64,000 nt of DNA from Lingula anatina (GCF_001039355.2 NW_019775480.1:193605-257604), one strand, 5' to 3'. Positions 35,568 to 49,531 are shown, numbered from the stretch's first letter. Notes: generated by a model from the letters alone, not told the origin. Made by a program: numbers and translations.

Positions 35568-38500
35568 TTAGGACTTGAATCTCTCCGAGGTAATCAAATC
35601 AATCAAAATAGAAATGGCAGGGTTGTCTGAAATGAAAAAAAAAAACACCATTGTCTTGATAAGTTTCCAACTTTGCACGACGGAGATTTTATCAAAAAAC
35701 TTTCTCTTTAAAATGCATTTTTAAAACAAACAATTATGGGTGTTTAACTGGACAGTAAGGCTGACCAATATGCAGGCATTATACTGTAAGGAATTCCAGA
35801 GTTTCAAGGGATATTTAGGTATGATAGACATTTATTTAAAAAGGCGAAGTTCCTGAAAATTTGTCCTATTTTCATTTATCATTAATATTTGGTGTTTAGG
35901 GGATATTGCTGAAATTTTAAGAATTTTCATTACTATAAAAACAAAATAAATATATTGGAAATCTTACAAAGCTTACCTTTAAAATCCAAGCCTGGGTTTT
36001 CTAATTTATCTTTGAGCAGAGTATCAATCAGTGTCCTCAGTTCCTTGAATATCACAGCCGTCTTGGCAAAAGACTGGAAAACAATACAATTATACAAAAT
36101 ACAAATAAATGTTTCATAACACACAGCCTATACCAAGGTGTAAGTACACCGCTTTCTTAAAATGTTTTAGTCAAACTGGTGAATGTTTCAAGCCCAATAT
36201 AATGTATATAAATTCCTTTCTCTTACAATTAAAAAAATTAAACATGCCTTAAACTGTATCCAGTCTTCCACAGTGATGAGCTGTTGTGTATGCTGTACTG
36301 TAATGTCTCCTCCAAACAACAAAATAGGGTATGGGGTAATTAGCGTGCTGTCCCGCATGTAGACCTTCGACAACTTGACCTACAATATGATAATTGGATA
36401 CTATTTATATTGACTATTGTGCTTTATTTTGTCTGTTTATTACAAAGTGTGCCTTTAAAGATACACAACTTTCTGCAAACATGAGAAGATTAAGTCTTTT
36501 TAAGTCTGCTGGAAGTCAGCTAATCAATAAAAATACACACAATAACCTAACCTTTTCATGGTACACCAGCCAGCCATTAGCTTCTAGAAATCTATTTACA
36601 GAACTAGGATGTGCATGTAGTGTTCCCTGTGGTGTTGTTCCAGTACACACAGTTCTAGATGGATTAGCCACAGCATCTACAGGCGGTTCATAACTGATCT
36701 GCGCCACATTGGGGTACAGTCCTGCTGCCAACACTGCCTTTACTAATGAAATCTGCTTCATATTGAAACTATAGGAAGCATCACTGCTTGGTGTTTTACT
36801 GATCTCTAAAACTTCATCTTTTTTTGCTTTTGAAGTGTTAACTTGAGAAGTGACCTGTGTTACTCTTTCCTTGTCAAATCCTATTTTTTGGATAAGTTTA
36901 GTCAAGTCTTCTTTTACATTCTGCAATTTGAAAATCAATTTACCTATTAGGTTTTATAATGTATATCAATAAAAAAGGAGAAATCACACACCATTTTTAA
37001 GTTTTTAATCATTTTCTGGTATCTAACAATCTAGAAAAGGAATGGTATCTAAGCATCTCAAGTCTAACAAAATTGCCCAGTTAAATATCAGACTTCACCT
37101 CCATCTCAATCAATGATTGCCTCTTCAGATAGTGTTTCTGGCAGTATGAACTTTCAGCTTGTCTTCCTCGTGTCTGGGCATCTTTCCAACTAAAAAGCAA
37201 CAACAGAGATTTAAAAACAAAAGGTCTATAATTGCTATTTAGACATAACATACACCAATTTCCACCCTCATTACCATTCATACAATGTTCTTAACGATCC
37301 AAATTTATACTACAACAAAAATCTATAACAAACTGAAATCACAACTGATAATTTATTAAACCATAACTAATTAAATAAAAATTAATAATTCAAAGATCAA
37401 TGCCTTCTGCACATCACCCACCCATAGTAAGCCTTGCATATAGTGAGATGGTCAGAGGCAGCTACAGCCAGAGCCTGCTTGGCCAGATTGGCTTGTTCTC
37501 TCTGGTTAAATGGAGCAACAAAGGGAGGCTTGCTGGTCAGAGCTGCAGCTATCACAGACTAGAATACAACAGAGAGCAGTAGTTTGAAGTAGCAACAGGT
37601 ACACGTTTGGACCAGTTTAACTGGTGCAGTACAAAATGAATGCCTTACTGTTCCATTATCATTTATTCATGAAATATATGTAAGTCTGACTTCAATATCA
37701 AAAGTAAATAACAGAAATGTTCAAGAAAGAAAACAACAACAACAATAGACAAGAATGATGAAGGGTAAAAGTGAAAGGAGCCGAGGTCCTGTGTCAAACT
37801 TACAATGGGCTCTAGGCAGCCAAGCATAGCACCATAAAGTAACATCTTCCCTATTCTCACACTGACTGGCAGTGTTGCCAAATGGTGACCAAGAGGGGTC
37901 AGTGCAGCAGGCTGACCAGTGCAAGCCCCTACCTCCCTCAGTAAGCACATGGCCTTGGTCACAGATTGTGCCTTAGGGGGGTCCAGGGCTTGGGATAAGA
38001 AAGTGGTGGGATCTCCTTGTTCAGTTTTCTAAAAATTCAAGAAAACCATGTTAAACCATTTTTTACCAATCTAACTTGTTTCAAATATATTGGTATCTAG
38101 CAAAAAATCAAATTCCAACGTTTTTAAAAAATTTAATTCAGCAGAAAAACTATTATAAAGATAAAAAGTTGTTGGTGCTATTACTTTTTCTTTATTATTT
38201 AAAATGATGTCTAAAAGATAATTACTTTTCATGATGAATTTTAACCTACCAGGATATGGAGGCAAAGTTCTTCCAAAGGAACTCTCAATATTTCTGGGGT
38301 AGAGTAGGACTTCATTGAGTCATACCTAATAGGAGCAACATTTATTATTCACATACATCTGTATGGACATGTATCAAAACTGTAACAACAATTTTAGTAT
38401 GCAGTTCTAAAACTTTGGACATGTTTAGCCCCACCTAGAAGCATTTTCTAATCCAGTCAATACTGTAATTTCTGTAGTACTAGTTGCAGCAGGAGAGTAC

Positions 38501-41500
38501 TGGGGTAACTGGCCCTGGGGACCTGTCATGTTCTTACTTGTGTCTAGTGAAGAGCCTAAAGCACACCCCTGGTCTCACTCTGCCAGCTCTTCCCTGTCTC
38601 TGCTTGGCACTGGCCTGGCTGATATATACCTCCTCCAGGCTGCTCATCTGTTTGCTCTCTATGTACCTGAATAATAACATTTCAGAGTCTTTTTTAGTAA
38701 GTTAGCTTGCCAATTCTATCCAATTTCTTTCCACTTACAAGTACCCACATTCTATAATGTGTTCAAGAATCAATTTTTACAAAAATACTTCCCAAGTTGA
38801 AAACAAAATTTTTCATCTGTTAAAAAGATTAATTACCATCATACCACACTTCCTTTCACTTTCAGCTCAGTCATTCATAATGTAAAATCACATCTAACAA
38901 ATACTACAGACTGAGTGTCTAACATACACCGAATGCACACGCACACATACACGCATGCACGTGCACACACCCACGTGCGTCTACCTGTTTTCCTTCACTT
39001 TTCCAGAATCAATGACAAAAACCACATCTGGAATAGTGATGCCAGTCTCAGCAATATTGGTTGCTATGACTACCTTTCTGATCCCCTTGGGAGGGATACT
39101 GAATGCCTTACTTTGATCTTTAGATGTCAAGACAGAGTGAAGGGGGACAATCCAGTATCTGAAACACACAAATAGATATACACAATAAGTATATAGTACA
39201 CATTTTGATATGAAATATTCTTTGATGTCCAAAAGGAGGATGTACCTTGGTGAACTACATCTGAGAGTTGGTCTATGCCTGAATATAGTTCTGCTGAATG
39301 CCTTCTTAGTTTCTGCTGAAAATCTTCAATAGGACTGCATGTTTGAAATAAAATAACACACTGTTATTTAATGAAATGATGTTTTTCACCTGCTTTCATC
39401 AGAAAATGTCTTGTCTGTCATGAGGCTGTCATAACACTCCTGGATGTCCAGCAGTCCAGGCAGGAAGATCAGTACAGCACCATCAAGACCACAGAAATCT
39501 GCAGAACTTTCCACAAAATGGATCAGATCCTGGAGAGGAAATGTAAAAACTAATTGGTACTGATAAAATTAATAAATACATATGTGTTTTGAGTGGTGTA
39601 TGCATATGAGTATTCTACAACTAATTAGATGGTTTTTATAATTTTCATAGCTATCGCCATCTCTTCATTTTGGCTTCATTGAATTGCAATTATTGAGGTA
39701 AAATCTTTACCCCAGAAGAGACACATTTGCTTACCACAATCAGCTCCATATTAATTCTCTCAGGATTCATTAGTGAAACTGCTTTTCTTGTCTTCAAACT
39801 ATAGACACTGGGGTCAAGGCCACTCTACAACAAGTGAGATACATATTAGTTTTATTTCAGCACAACTCAATATCAATGACTATATCAATGATTTAAGACA
39901 ATAACTGTAAACAAGTCATAACTATTGAAAGATTCATACCACATCCCCAGCAGAAGGATCATCTTTTGTCCAGTAAACATCCATTTTGGAAGTATTTCCT
40001 CCATGTTCCGTCACAGACAATACAGCATGTTCCTGAAAACAAAAGAAAAAGATTCACATGCAGTTACCACATTTTCAGCTTTCTAACCTTATAACACTTA
40101 TATTTTAATATGAACTGAAATAGTGTTTAAAATTGTAAATTAAAGCATGTACCTCATTTTCTTGATTCTTTAGGGCATATTTGGAATCTTCTTCTAAAAC
40201 ATAACCACTTTTTTCTATGACATCTTCCAAATAAAGCACCTGCAAAAACAAATCAATTATAAGACACAGTAATTGGCAATGTGACATCCACATACCGTGG
40301 ACTTATCATAAACAGAGCAATACTATTTATTAAAGTCATCTTGGTATGCAGACATTATTTCAACACAATGCTCTATGGTATTGAAAATGACCATGTATAA
40401 TCTGCCTAATAGTCACAAAGGAATCACTGAAAAAAATGTTTCTAACATTTTAAAAGTACACCCTACAAAAAAGGGCAGTGCCCTAGTATTTTCTCACATA
40501 CCTCTACAGGGAAAGTTCTCCCAGGTATGTGCAGCACAGGGCAGTGCTGGAAGTAAGAGGAGAACTTGTGGCTGTCCACAGTTGCACTCATCAGAATCAC
40601 CTTCAGGTCAGGCCTCAGAACCAACAGCTTCTTCAGTATTACCAACAGGAAATCTGACTGCATGCTACGTTCATGAACCTGAGAAAACAGTGCCATGATA
40701 ACTATCCACTTTTGATGCAATAATTCAATGAACCCTGTTTACTTGCAATGCAATGGTAAGACTTCTTAAGATAATTCCAAACAACAAAAATTCAAAGTGA
40801 CCTCTGAATATACATGAAAGAATCACTGAAAAGTAATGTGCTAAATAAATCTTATACCTCATCTACTACAATATGAGTAACATCCTGTAAAGTGGCATCC
40901 TGCTGCATCTTCCTCAGTAGCACCCCAGTGGTACAGTAGACAAGCCTGGTAGTGTCACATATCCTGGACTCAAACCTGATCTGGTAGCCACAGAGGCTTG
41001 TCTTGCTACCTGGCGCCCCCTCTCCAAGCTCTTCTGACACTCTGTTGGCCAGGCTGATTGTAGAGATCCTGCGTGGCTCAGTGACAATTACATTGCAACT
41101 TTCTATACTGTCACGTCTTAGATATTCCTAAATAAGCAGAGGGTGTGAAAAGAGAGAACAGCATACATAAAATATTACTTCATATTTATTACTTTTTCTC
41201 TACAAACCATTCTAACAAAGGTTAGTAAAGAAAGTATATTTATAAGCAATTGTTTTCAATGTGTTCTATCTAAAGCAATGATATAAGTACCTCAAGAATA
41301 AACTGTGGTATCTGTGTACTTTTCCCACTACCAGTTTCTCCAGCAATCACAACAACTTGATTTCTACAGATGACATCAACAATGGCTCCTCGCTCCTGAA
41401 AGACTGGTAACTGGGTTCTGCTCTCAAGAAGCTTCTGATAGTTTGATTTCTTAGTTCTCTCTAGAAATTCCCTCTTCATGTGTTCAGACAGATACTTTTT

Positions 41501-44500
41501 CTTTTGCTGGTGTGGTTTTGTCTGTGTAGGTAAATCTGGCTCAGTCATTTCCTAAAAAAAACATTGGAACACTGTATGCCAATGCTAAATTGTTACTATG
41601 TATGAGAGGCTCCTAACTAACCTGCTTTACAGAGTCATTTAACAAAGTGCTACACTCTAACACATGCATAGTATTATTGACCAACTTAACCAAACGGAAT
41701 ATCAAAAAGAGCAAATTAAGATGAACCCAACAATATCTTAATTACCCAATCATCAGCCAGATCTTCCCATGATCCTTCACTAGCATCCACCGTCTGCTCT
41801 TCTTCCTTTGTCAGGGATGGTGTGCTGCTGTCAGCATCCAACTTGAGTTTCTTCAACAATCTTGTGACTAGCTGATCTCTTGGCTAAAAAAAAAAGAAAG
41901 AAAAGTATTTTTATAGTCTGATATAAATACCATATATGACCAAATTTAAAAACCCTTGAAGTTTTTCCACTTCTTTTTTTAAAATCTGATAAACATTTAA
42001 TTGCTAACAATTTTTTTACTATTGATAATTGTCCAAAATGCTTGCATCATGATCCAACTTACTTTATTGGCTTCTTCTTTACGCTCTTGATGTTGTTTGG
42101 TCTCTGCGTCCTGCCACTCCATCCACACATCTCTGTATGGTGGCGGCAGCAGCTGGTACACTCTCTACAACATAGAAAACATATTATGTCAGGAAAAAAT
42201 GTACAACTTGGTTCACAACTGAAGTCTTAATCTGTTCAATGACAGGTGGTTATTGGAAACAAGTAAAACCACATCAGTGCTTGAAATAGCTGTTAAGTTG
42301 CAAATAATACATCTCTGCGAGTAGAAAAGCTGTAAGTGATGTATACTTTTGAGTAAAATTTCATCAGATAAGACATTAAATCTACCTGTCCTTTACACAG
42401 GTGGTACAAAGCTAAAGTTGCAGCCACATGTTCTGCCTCCTTTACATTCTCACACACAATATCTGAGCAAACTTCCAAGAAATCATCTTTACTGCGCTGA
42501 ATTTTTGCCCTGACAAAAAAAAAATAAAGCGGTGTGATAAACATCATCTGTTTATTATTTTACAAAGATAATGGCCACAAGACAGTATTTTTTAATCAAC
42601 AGGACAGTGATTAATGAAAATGCTGACACAACTTTACAATACTAAGTCACAAATGTGCTATATAATTTCATACAAAACTTTAACAGTAAATAAAACACTA
42701 AATCCCAATTAGAAGCATTTACCTGCACCTAAACAAGTTTGACCTCACATCTATTCTGTGGAATGAAGGTGGTTTACTTTTGGGTAAGTTTTTCCTACAC
42801 CAGTCAATCAGGAACTGTTTGGGAGACTTCCCTGTCCACTGTTTTCTGGTATATTCAAAAGTTCTGATATCCAAATCTTTTCTTGATGGTACTTTGGTAG
42901 GAGAAGGCTTTTCTGAAAAGAGCATTTCAATCCTTGCAAATTACAACATGCAAATGCATTTCTTTGCCTAATGCCCAAACATTTTGGGGAAATATCTGTA
43001 CTAGACTGTTGAAGTTTTTTGTAAAAATAAAAAAATACATAAGAAACCACCTACCATCTTTTTCAGCAGCCTGCTCAAATAGTGCAAAACCAAGCCCTTC
43101 TTCTTCTACATCTTTTGCAGGTTCTTTTTGAGGCAGCAGTTCTTCCGATTTGACCTCCTCTTTGACCCCTTTGATACTTACAGCTGGGTTAAAATTTGGA
43201 TGCTTTTCTAGGACAGAGATCTCTGCAAAGAAAAGTAACATACTGTAAATACCAATATTCATAAAAAAAACACAGGTCTGTCACAAGAAATTTAGATTCA
43301 ATCTCAAACAAATCATCTTAATCTTCACTCAGATTAAGTTTTTATGAAAAAGATTTCAGTCCTAACATCAGGAAGTACACTATTGGCTGTCCTATCATTT
43401 GACAACTTTTTTGCCACACTGACTGCTCGATGACACTGCAAGTTTATAGATGGATTGAACAGTAAGGAGAAGGAGATGAAGTGTGCTTTTTGAATTTAAG
43501 ATCAATGACCTAAAACCAAAACTGACGATTAAGGTTCAACCAAGTGAGCCTAACTTATGATATTATTTTTCAATGGAGAGCAGTACACCTCAACAGTTAT
43601 AAACATATTTCTTTGTTAATTAATAACTGACTAGTAACAAATTTTCTAACAGGCTACTATTATTGTGTAATGTCTGTTAACAAAAAATGCAGTGTGTACC
43701 TTGTAAGTATTGTCTAATTTTGGCTGAGGCTGCCATCTGTGTTTTCTTGTCTCCATGCTGCTTGGCTTGACTAGCTTCCTCCTTGGCATCCATCAGCTTG
43801 GCAGTAGCTAGGAGATACTGCTCATTCTGAAGTACACAATGTGAACATCACAACTATCCTCTTCTACAATAATTTATTTGATGTCCATGCCAAAGGTGAT
43901 GAAGATGACGACTATTTACAGTATACCAGATTATGACCATATGTCTACTGGAAATATCAAAGGGAAATTATCAAAATGTCACTAGCTTCAAACATTTTCA
44001 CTTACTGGGTCTATGTCTTCTTCTTTCACATTTCCACCCCCATCAAAATCTTCTTCATCATCTGACTCTTCCTCCATGTACTGAAGTATCCAAGACTTCA
44101 TATCTGTTTCTTTACTTTGATCCTGCAAAAAAGAAAGACATTCTGATTCAATTCAGAACATAAAACAATAGGTAACATATGGCCAAGTTGTAGTCAAATT
44201 CAGTGCAGCATGTGACAATGCACTTAACAGCCCACTAGTTCAATTTTTCTTTGGCATAATGTTACAGTATATAAATCTGAAAAACTTAAAGCATTTCTAT
44301 AAAGTTTGCTCATTGTCTCTGTCTTGCAAATTAAAATATCAATTATATAACTATATTATTGTGAAGATGCACTACACTATACCTTTGCAGTTTTGTCTTT
44401 AGATTCCAGCACCTCTGGAGTGGCATTCTCTTGCACTTTGCTGGAACTACTCTGGGCCTCCTCAGCCACAGTTTCCACAAACTTAGGCCTCACCTTTGCC

Positions 44501-44997
44501 TCTGCTTCAGTAAATGTCTGAGAGAAGCCTGTTGGTAGTTTGTCTAGAATAATACTCATATAATTTACTCAAGTTGATTCTTTAAAATAACACTTCCTTA
44601 CCTATTTCTTTACTTTTCTGCTCTTGATAAATACAAAATATTGCACAGAACAAAAACTTGAAAATGCTTTTAGAAAACTGCCAATGCAGTTCTATCATTG
44701 TTCTAATAATCTTTTAAATCATTAATTAATGGATCCCAAAATCTATCTGACCTATTCTGAAAATTATATCAAAATTCATCCATAACATTTTAAGATGGAC
44801 TGATAACTAACACACTAACAAAGGCAAAACATATCCTTCTTGGGGAGTTGATAAGCCCTTACCATTAGGAGTATATAAGCAGAGCCAGTCCAGGGCATCA
44901 ATCAAGTCTCCTCCATAGATGACAGTGTTAGTCAGAGCCTTGTCTATCTGATCATGACTGAAACCAGCTCCAGATAAACTGTTGTACATGTCCTAGA

Positions 44998-45038
<41 letters not shown>

Positions 45039-46180
45039 TCTAATATAATTATCTCAAAAAATAAAGGCTTTTCTGGTTTCAATAAAAAAGCAAACTTCTC
45101 ATCTAATCTGATTTGCAAAAAAATTCTTTTAAACCAAGCAAAAAAAGGGAGTCTATAACTGAAATATTCCTTATCAGATACTTTGAAATGACTGCTTTAT
45201 CACAATTAAAACAACAAGTGGAACTTTTCAATAACTGACAAACTACTGAATGTTTTCCTAACTTACAGTTAATTTTTTAGCAGTTAGTCTGTTAGAAACA
45301 AGTCCTAGAATTTTATGTTGTGCTTTACTTTCTTGGATCACATCAAGGATAGCTGCTTCCTTGTCCTTAGGAATAGATACCTGAAATAACAACAGCAAAC
45401 TGTTCACTTACAAGAAACTGACCACTTGGGATATATTGTGGAAATTCCTATGGGGACATGCATTCAATTGTCAAAACTGTTTGATGAAAATGTACATTTA
45501 TAATTTGTGTAAAAATAAATAGATCTGATACTCTGTATATCTGCTGATCAGGTCTTAAGAATACACGTTATCAGTCACCTTGTTGAATGAACTTATGCAT
45601 ACTGAGGGTTGAAAAGAAAACCAAACTCTGGGAACAAACCTATAGGGTAAATATTGAACAGCTAAATTTGTATAGCTGCTACAAATTATAATTTGCAAGA
45701 GTACTTTAAGTTTGCAAGAAAATCTGTATACCTCATTTGCATGGTATACATTCCTTCTTGCACATTTGCGATGAGGTCGAAAATTTTGCATCAATTACCT
45801 TTGGGAGTTGATCTTCATCTACTCCAGGACCGACTGGTAAAGAATAATTTTTCTTTTCTGAAATAAAATGAACAAAAACGTAAAACAATTTGGGATAATT
45901 TCAATAGTTATTGCATTATGCCGCAATATAAAAGAGCCGATCACTGAGATAACACTGTAATGTTTCACCTCACTGTCTAATTCAATGTTTGCCATTATTA
46001 CAATGTACTGAGAACATGTACCAGCGGTCTTCAGTCATACTGCTCGGCATTAGCATATTACTCACTTTAATGTATTATTTTGCCACATATAACGATAGCA
46101 CTCTACTTACTTTGTTCGTCAACAACATCTCGATCTTTGTCTTTTGTTCCGTTATCATTCTTGGCTTTCTTTTTTCCCAT
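35568..46180 (-). CDS. DHX29: DHX29, DExH-box helicase of translation initiation
   Basis: DHX29 binds the 40S subunit in the 43S pre-initiation complex and helps it scan through structured 5' leaders. The model gives 1,368 aa, against 1,369 in human. It starts [18 protein letters not shown]. Parts in order: a basic tail; a UBA-like helical unit at about 82-124 ([14 protein letters not shown]...[11 protein letters not shown]); an acidic linker ([14 protein letters not shown]); a double-stranded-RNA-binding-like segment at about 320-420; helicase motif [10 protein letters not shown] at 571-579; motif II DEVH at 676-679; motif III SAT at 708-710; [10 protein letters not shown]; motif [10 protein letters not shown] at 953-960; the winged-helix/ratchet region ([14 protein letters not shown]...[13 protein letters not shown]); and the OB-fold end ([19 protein letters not shown]). 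All catalytic motifs are intact, so it should be active. One intron, after exon 27, appears to use a GC donor. It is transcribed divergently from the gene at 46335. Confidence 0.96.
35568..46180 (-). other. DHX29: Exon map of DHX29 (29 coding exons)
   Basis: Exons in transcript order (each given low-high): 46111-46180, 45799-45857, 45267-45380, 44863-44992, 44383-44543, 44006-44122, 43700-43826, 43055-43222, 42723-42912, 42386-42509, 42063-42164, 41746-41883, 41291-41551, 40858-41127, 40502-40678, 40153-40239, 39940-40032, 39735-39824, 39390-39529, 38985-39158, 38538-38666, 38250-38325, 37804-38028, 37422-37558, 37099-37189, 36552-36920, 36248-36379, 35977-36073, 35568-35626 (TAA at 35568-35570). 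They sum to 4,107 nt, and phase is continuous throughout. All junctions are GT-AG except the donor after 36248, which reads AAG|GCATGT. No foreign gene was seen in any intron. Confidence 0.88.
44999..45034. repeat. (AAT)n microsatellite
   Basis: About twelve AAT units lie in a DHX29 intron, close to the acceptor side of exon 4. Confidence 0.9.
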
Positions 46181-46334
46181 CACTGACAATTTGTGGATGC
46201 ACTTCTGTCCACTTGCTAATAAACCACACGTGCTTTTACCTGTAGAGGGCGCTGCAGGATTATTTCCCTATAATTTTATCCAATCAACTCGCAGTAAAAT
46301 CGTCGTTATCACGCGGAACTTGTTTGTTGACAGT
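46181..46334. promoter_or_regulatory. Shared bidirectional promoter of DHX29 and the GNAT-PARP gene
   Basis: Only 154 bp separate the two divergent start codons, so both 5' UTRs and core promoters must fit here or overlap the first exons. No TATA box is evident. Visible sites are a perfect E-box CACGTG (46227-46232), a CTCF-like site CTGTAGAGGGCGCTGC (about 46239-46255), a CCAAT box (46280-46284), and a YY1-type ATGGCGGC that includes the plus-strand start codon (46335-46342). This set is typical of TATA-less housekeeping promoters. Binding is inferred from motifs only. Confidence 0.65.
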
Positions 46335-49300
46335 ATGGCGGCTGCTGCTGTCACTTCGCGCCTCTCTCCAGTAGACTTTTCACCCGAAAAAAATACTGAA
46401 GAAAATGATGCTGGAAATGAAGACCCTGCTGATTGTTCCATCGATTCAAGCATCCTCTCCGGCGCTAAGTTTGCTGAAAGCCAAGCGTTTAAGAACAAAA
46501 AGGGCAAACACACCACGGTCACTCCGCTGATCATTGATTTCAGACGTTTGCTGCAAAGTTCAAAACTTGGTGAAACTATCGATATAATACCTGGGGTAAG
46601 GCAGCTGTGTTAGAAAAATTTTTCGATGCTTTATTTATTAAGAGTTTTTTTTATCCAGGGCTATGGTTCAAGATGATCGATGTTTTAATCTAAAACTTTA
46701 TTAAGTGTATTGAAGGGAGATGTTTTCCTGACGCTGTCACTTCGAAGCACATTTGTACTTGTTTGAAGGGTGGCGGTGGGGGGAGGGCTGAAAGAGAAAA
46801 GATGGAATAAATACCTTTGTTTTTTATCATTGGTAAATTATTTTAAATCTTTAAAAATTATTTTGAAAGTCTTACAGTGATTGCAAATATTTAGCCAATG
46901 GGACTTTATTTTAAAAAGTGCTTTCCCGTTTTTATGTACAGTACTGACGCAGAGTAGTGTCTGTACACATTGCCATCACTTCCCTCCATTTGTCGATGTC
47001 ACCTGAGATGAGGGCAGGGGATCAGAAACCATTCACATTTCTTGTTCCCACAACAGGGAAGCAATATTATCATTTTGCTTCAAACTCATTTTTAGTGCCT
47101 ATATTGTGCCTTAATTACAGGTAAAATGCAGGCAAAGTTTTTAAATGGACATGAACTGATTCTTCCTTTCATTTTAAAATAATTTTAAAATTCTTTTGCC
47201 TTTGTGAACACTGTATCATCCAAATGATGAATCTGTTAAAGGTAAAACCTGCTTGGGTTAATTGTTAGGCTAAATTCAGGTCAAGTTAAAAATTGGGCAT
47301 GACCGTCCAATTACTGTATTCTTCCGATAAAAAAAAGATATCTTTTCCTACAAACATCATGTTCTTAGTTACATGCAATGTACAGATTTTGAAAATATTT
47401 AAATGTGTTGTATGCACATTTGTAAGCCAGCATTGGTTTGCATGTTAAAAGTTGCACACAGTGGATGTGTTCAGATAAAAGTTATTGGTCCAGCAGATGG
47501 ACGTATCTCAGCGGTGATTTTCACTAAGTTGCAGTCAATGTAATCAGCTTAATTATCTCGACTGCCCCATTGTAACTTAAAGTACTTGGGTAAGGTCAAG
47601 AAAACATTGTGTTCCATGATGTTGTTCATGTTGCTTTGCAAGAGGGGGTGCCAGACAATTAAGCTGATTGCATTGACTGAGCTTTAGCAAGAATCACCAC
47701 TGAGATAGATCAATCCTGCTGGACTGATAACTTTAAATCTGAACACAACCATACACATACAGAATTTGTATTTCAGGTCCCCAACAAAGAACTTCTCCAT
47801 GCAGTTGTTGGTCTGTATTCTGTATCTTTGTCTGAAATGACACCCGATGTATTATATTCTACAGTATGTGAAAAATGGGCAAGAACAATTGTGCTAATCA
47901 GAGATATTAAAGGTAGGATGTTTGATATGACTAGATGAATTATTTGGTGGCAAATACAGTTATTTATGAATATGAAATGTGACTTTTGATATCATTTACT
48001 GTTTGTTTGATATCAAGATAATTTTGAAATTCTATTTGTTGTTGTGGCAATACAGGTTTTGAAAGTGACTGTGTAAGAACCTATGATAACCAATATAAAG
48101 TCAGTGATTATAGAATGCCCTCATCACCTTTTGCACCTTCTATTATGATTACTGTAGTCATAATGTCACGAGAATTGTTTTCTAGTAGTAATGCAACAAT
48201 AGATTAATCAGTGGTAGTAAAAGTCAACTGTGTGTGTCTTTGTATACTGAGATTAGTGTGAGGTGTTCGATAGTATTGGATAACATTGCATAATTTGTTT
48301 GTGTGCTTTCTGCACAGAATAAATCAATGTCTGAGTTCCCTTTTGGAAAACAGTGTAGTTGCTTGCATTTGGTATTGATTTGATACTTAATACTAGAAAA
48401 GCACTCAGAGAGTGCAGACCTCCGCCAAGGCAGCAAAGTCTCCATCCAATGTCGTTTCACCCCTAAATTTTTGATATTTTTGATTATTGATTATTGATTG
48501 ATTATTGATCTGGATCACCACCAAAAACTAATCATCTGTTCCTTGGCCCACTTCTGACAGTTCCTGAAAATTTCATCAAAATCAGTCCATAACTTTTTGA
48601 GTTATGTTGATGACAGACAGGCAAGCAAACAAACAAACAAACAAACAGGGGTGAAAACATAACCTCCTTGGCGGAGGTAATTAGTGCCTTGTACTAATTG
48701 GTATATGATGTCAAACATGTATGAAGACAATGTTAACATTTATTACAAATAACCTTCCTAATTAAGGCAGAAAAACACTCAAAATGTTTGTTTGTTTGTT
48801 TATTTGCCTTTTTTAATCTTTGTTAATTATGATTTAACGGTGGAAATCCATATTTGCATACTTTCAATCATGTCAGCAGTAATGATTTTGTAGTGTGTAT
48901 GCACCAATACAATAAACACCCATCCAATGGAAACATGATTTCACCTGTATATATATTGTTTTTTTTTTTTTTTTTTTCAAATTTTTTATCATCTAAGAAT
49001 TAATCTGTTGATTTCCAGATGTTCTAGAAGATTTTGAAATTAGAAGACAGAAAAAAAGGAGTGAAACAAATGACCAAAATCTTTCAAACAATAATTCTGA
49101 ACAAAAAGAAGCAGCTGGTGATTCTAAAAAGACAGCTTGTTCTAAAGAAAGTGGGAAGAAGAAAGATAAATCTGATAAAGATGATGTTGCAGCAAATGGG
49201 GAGATAGAAAAAGAGGACTCTGAAAAAGAGGATATTTATGAAGTGGAGGAAGATAAGCCAAGTATATTTGCACCTGTGTTCAGTGATTCAGAAGATGAGG

Positions 49301-49531
49301 AGGAAGAGGAAGAAAGGTGAGATGCTATATGATTTGCAAATTTGTATTGATACTGTAGGACTTCTGGTATTTACTTATACTATGACAAATATTAATACTC
49401 AGCTTACAGAGAGAACAAGATAAAATCATAATAATTAAATATCCAGTACAGAATATCAGCGAAACTATAAACTTATTTTTTCAGATGTGTTTAAAATTAC
49501 CCTTACTTTTAATCATCATCATCATCATCAA

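Noticed and set aside
36394-36693. Plus-strand open frames opposite DHX29 exons (also 40375-40698 and 32006-32257 style shadows)
   Set aside because: They are antisense or out-of-frame shadows of verified exons, with no splice signals or domains of their own.
39240-39330. Possible extra minus-strand exon between DHX29 exons 19 and 20 (TTTTCAG before CAGAAACTAAG, donor-like CACCAAG|GTACAT)
   Set aside because: Exon 19 joins exon 20 in phase and matches the DHX29 pattern ([12 protein letters not shown]). The candidate adds nothing found in the family and is probably a cryptic site.
45989-46334. Open frame running upstream of the GNAT-PARP start codon at 46335
   Set aside because: The upstream part overlaps DHX29 exon 1 and the shared promoter in antisense. 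The ATG at 46335 opens MAAAAVTSRLSPVDF and fits a normal N-terminus.
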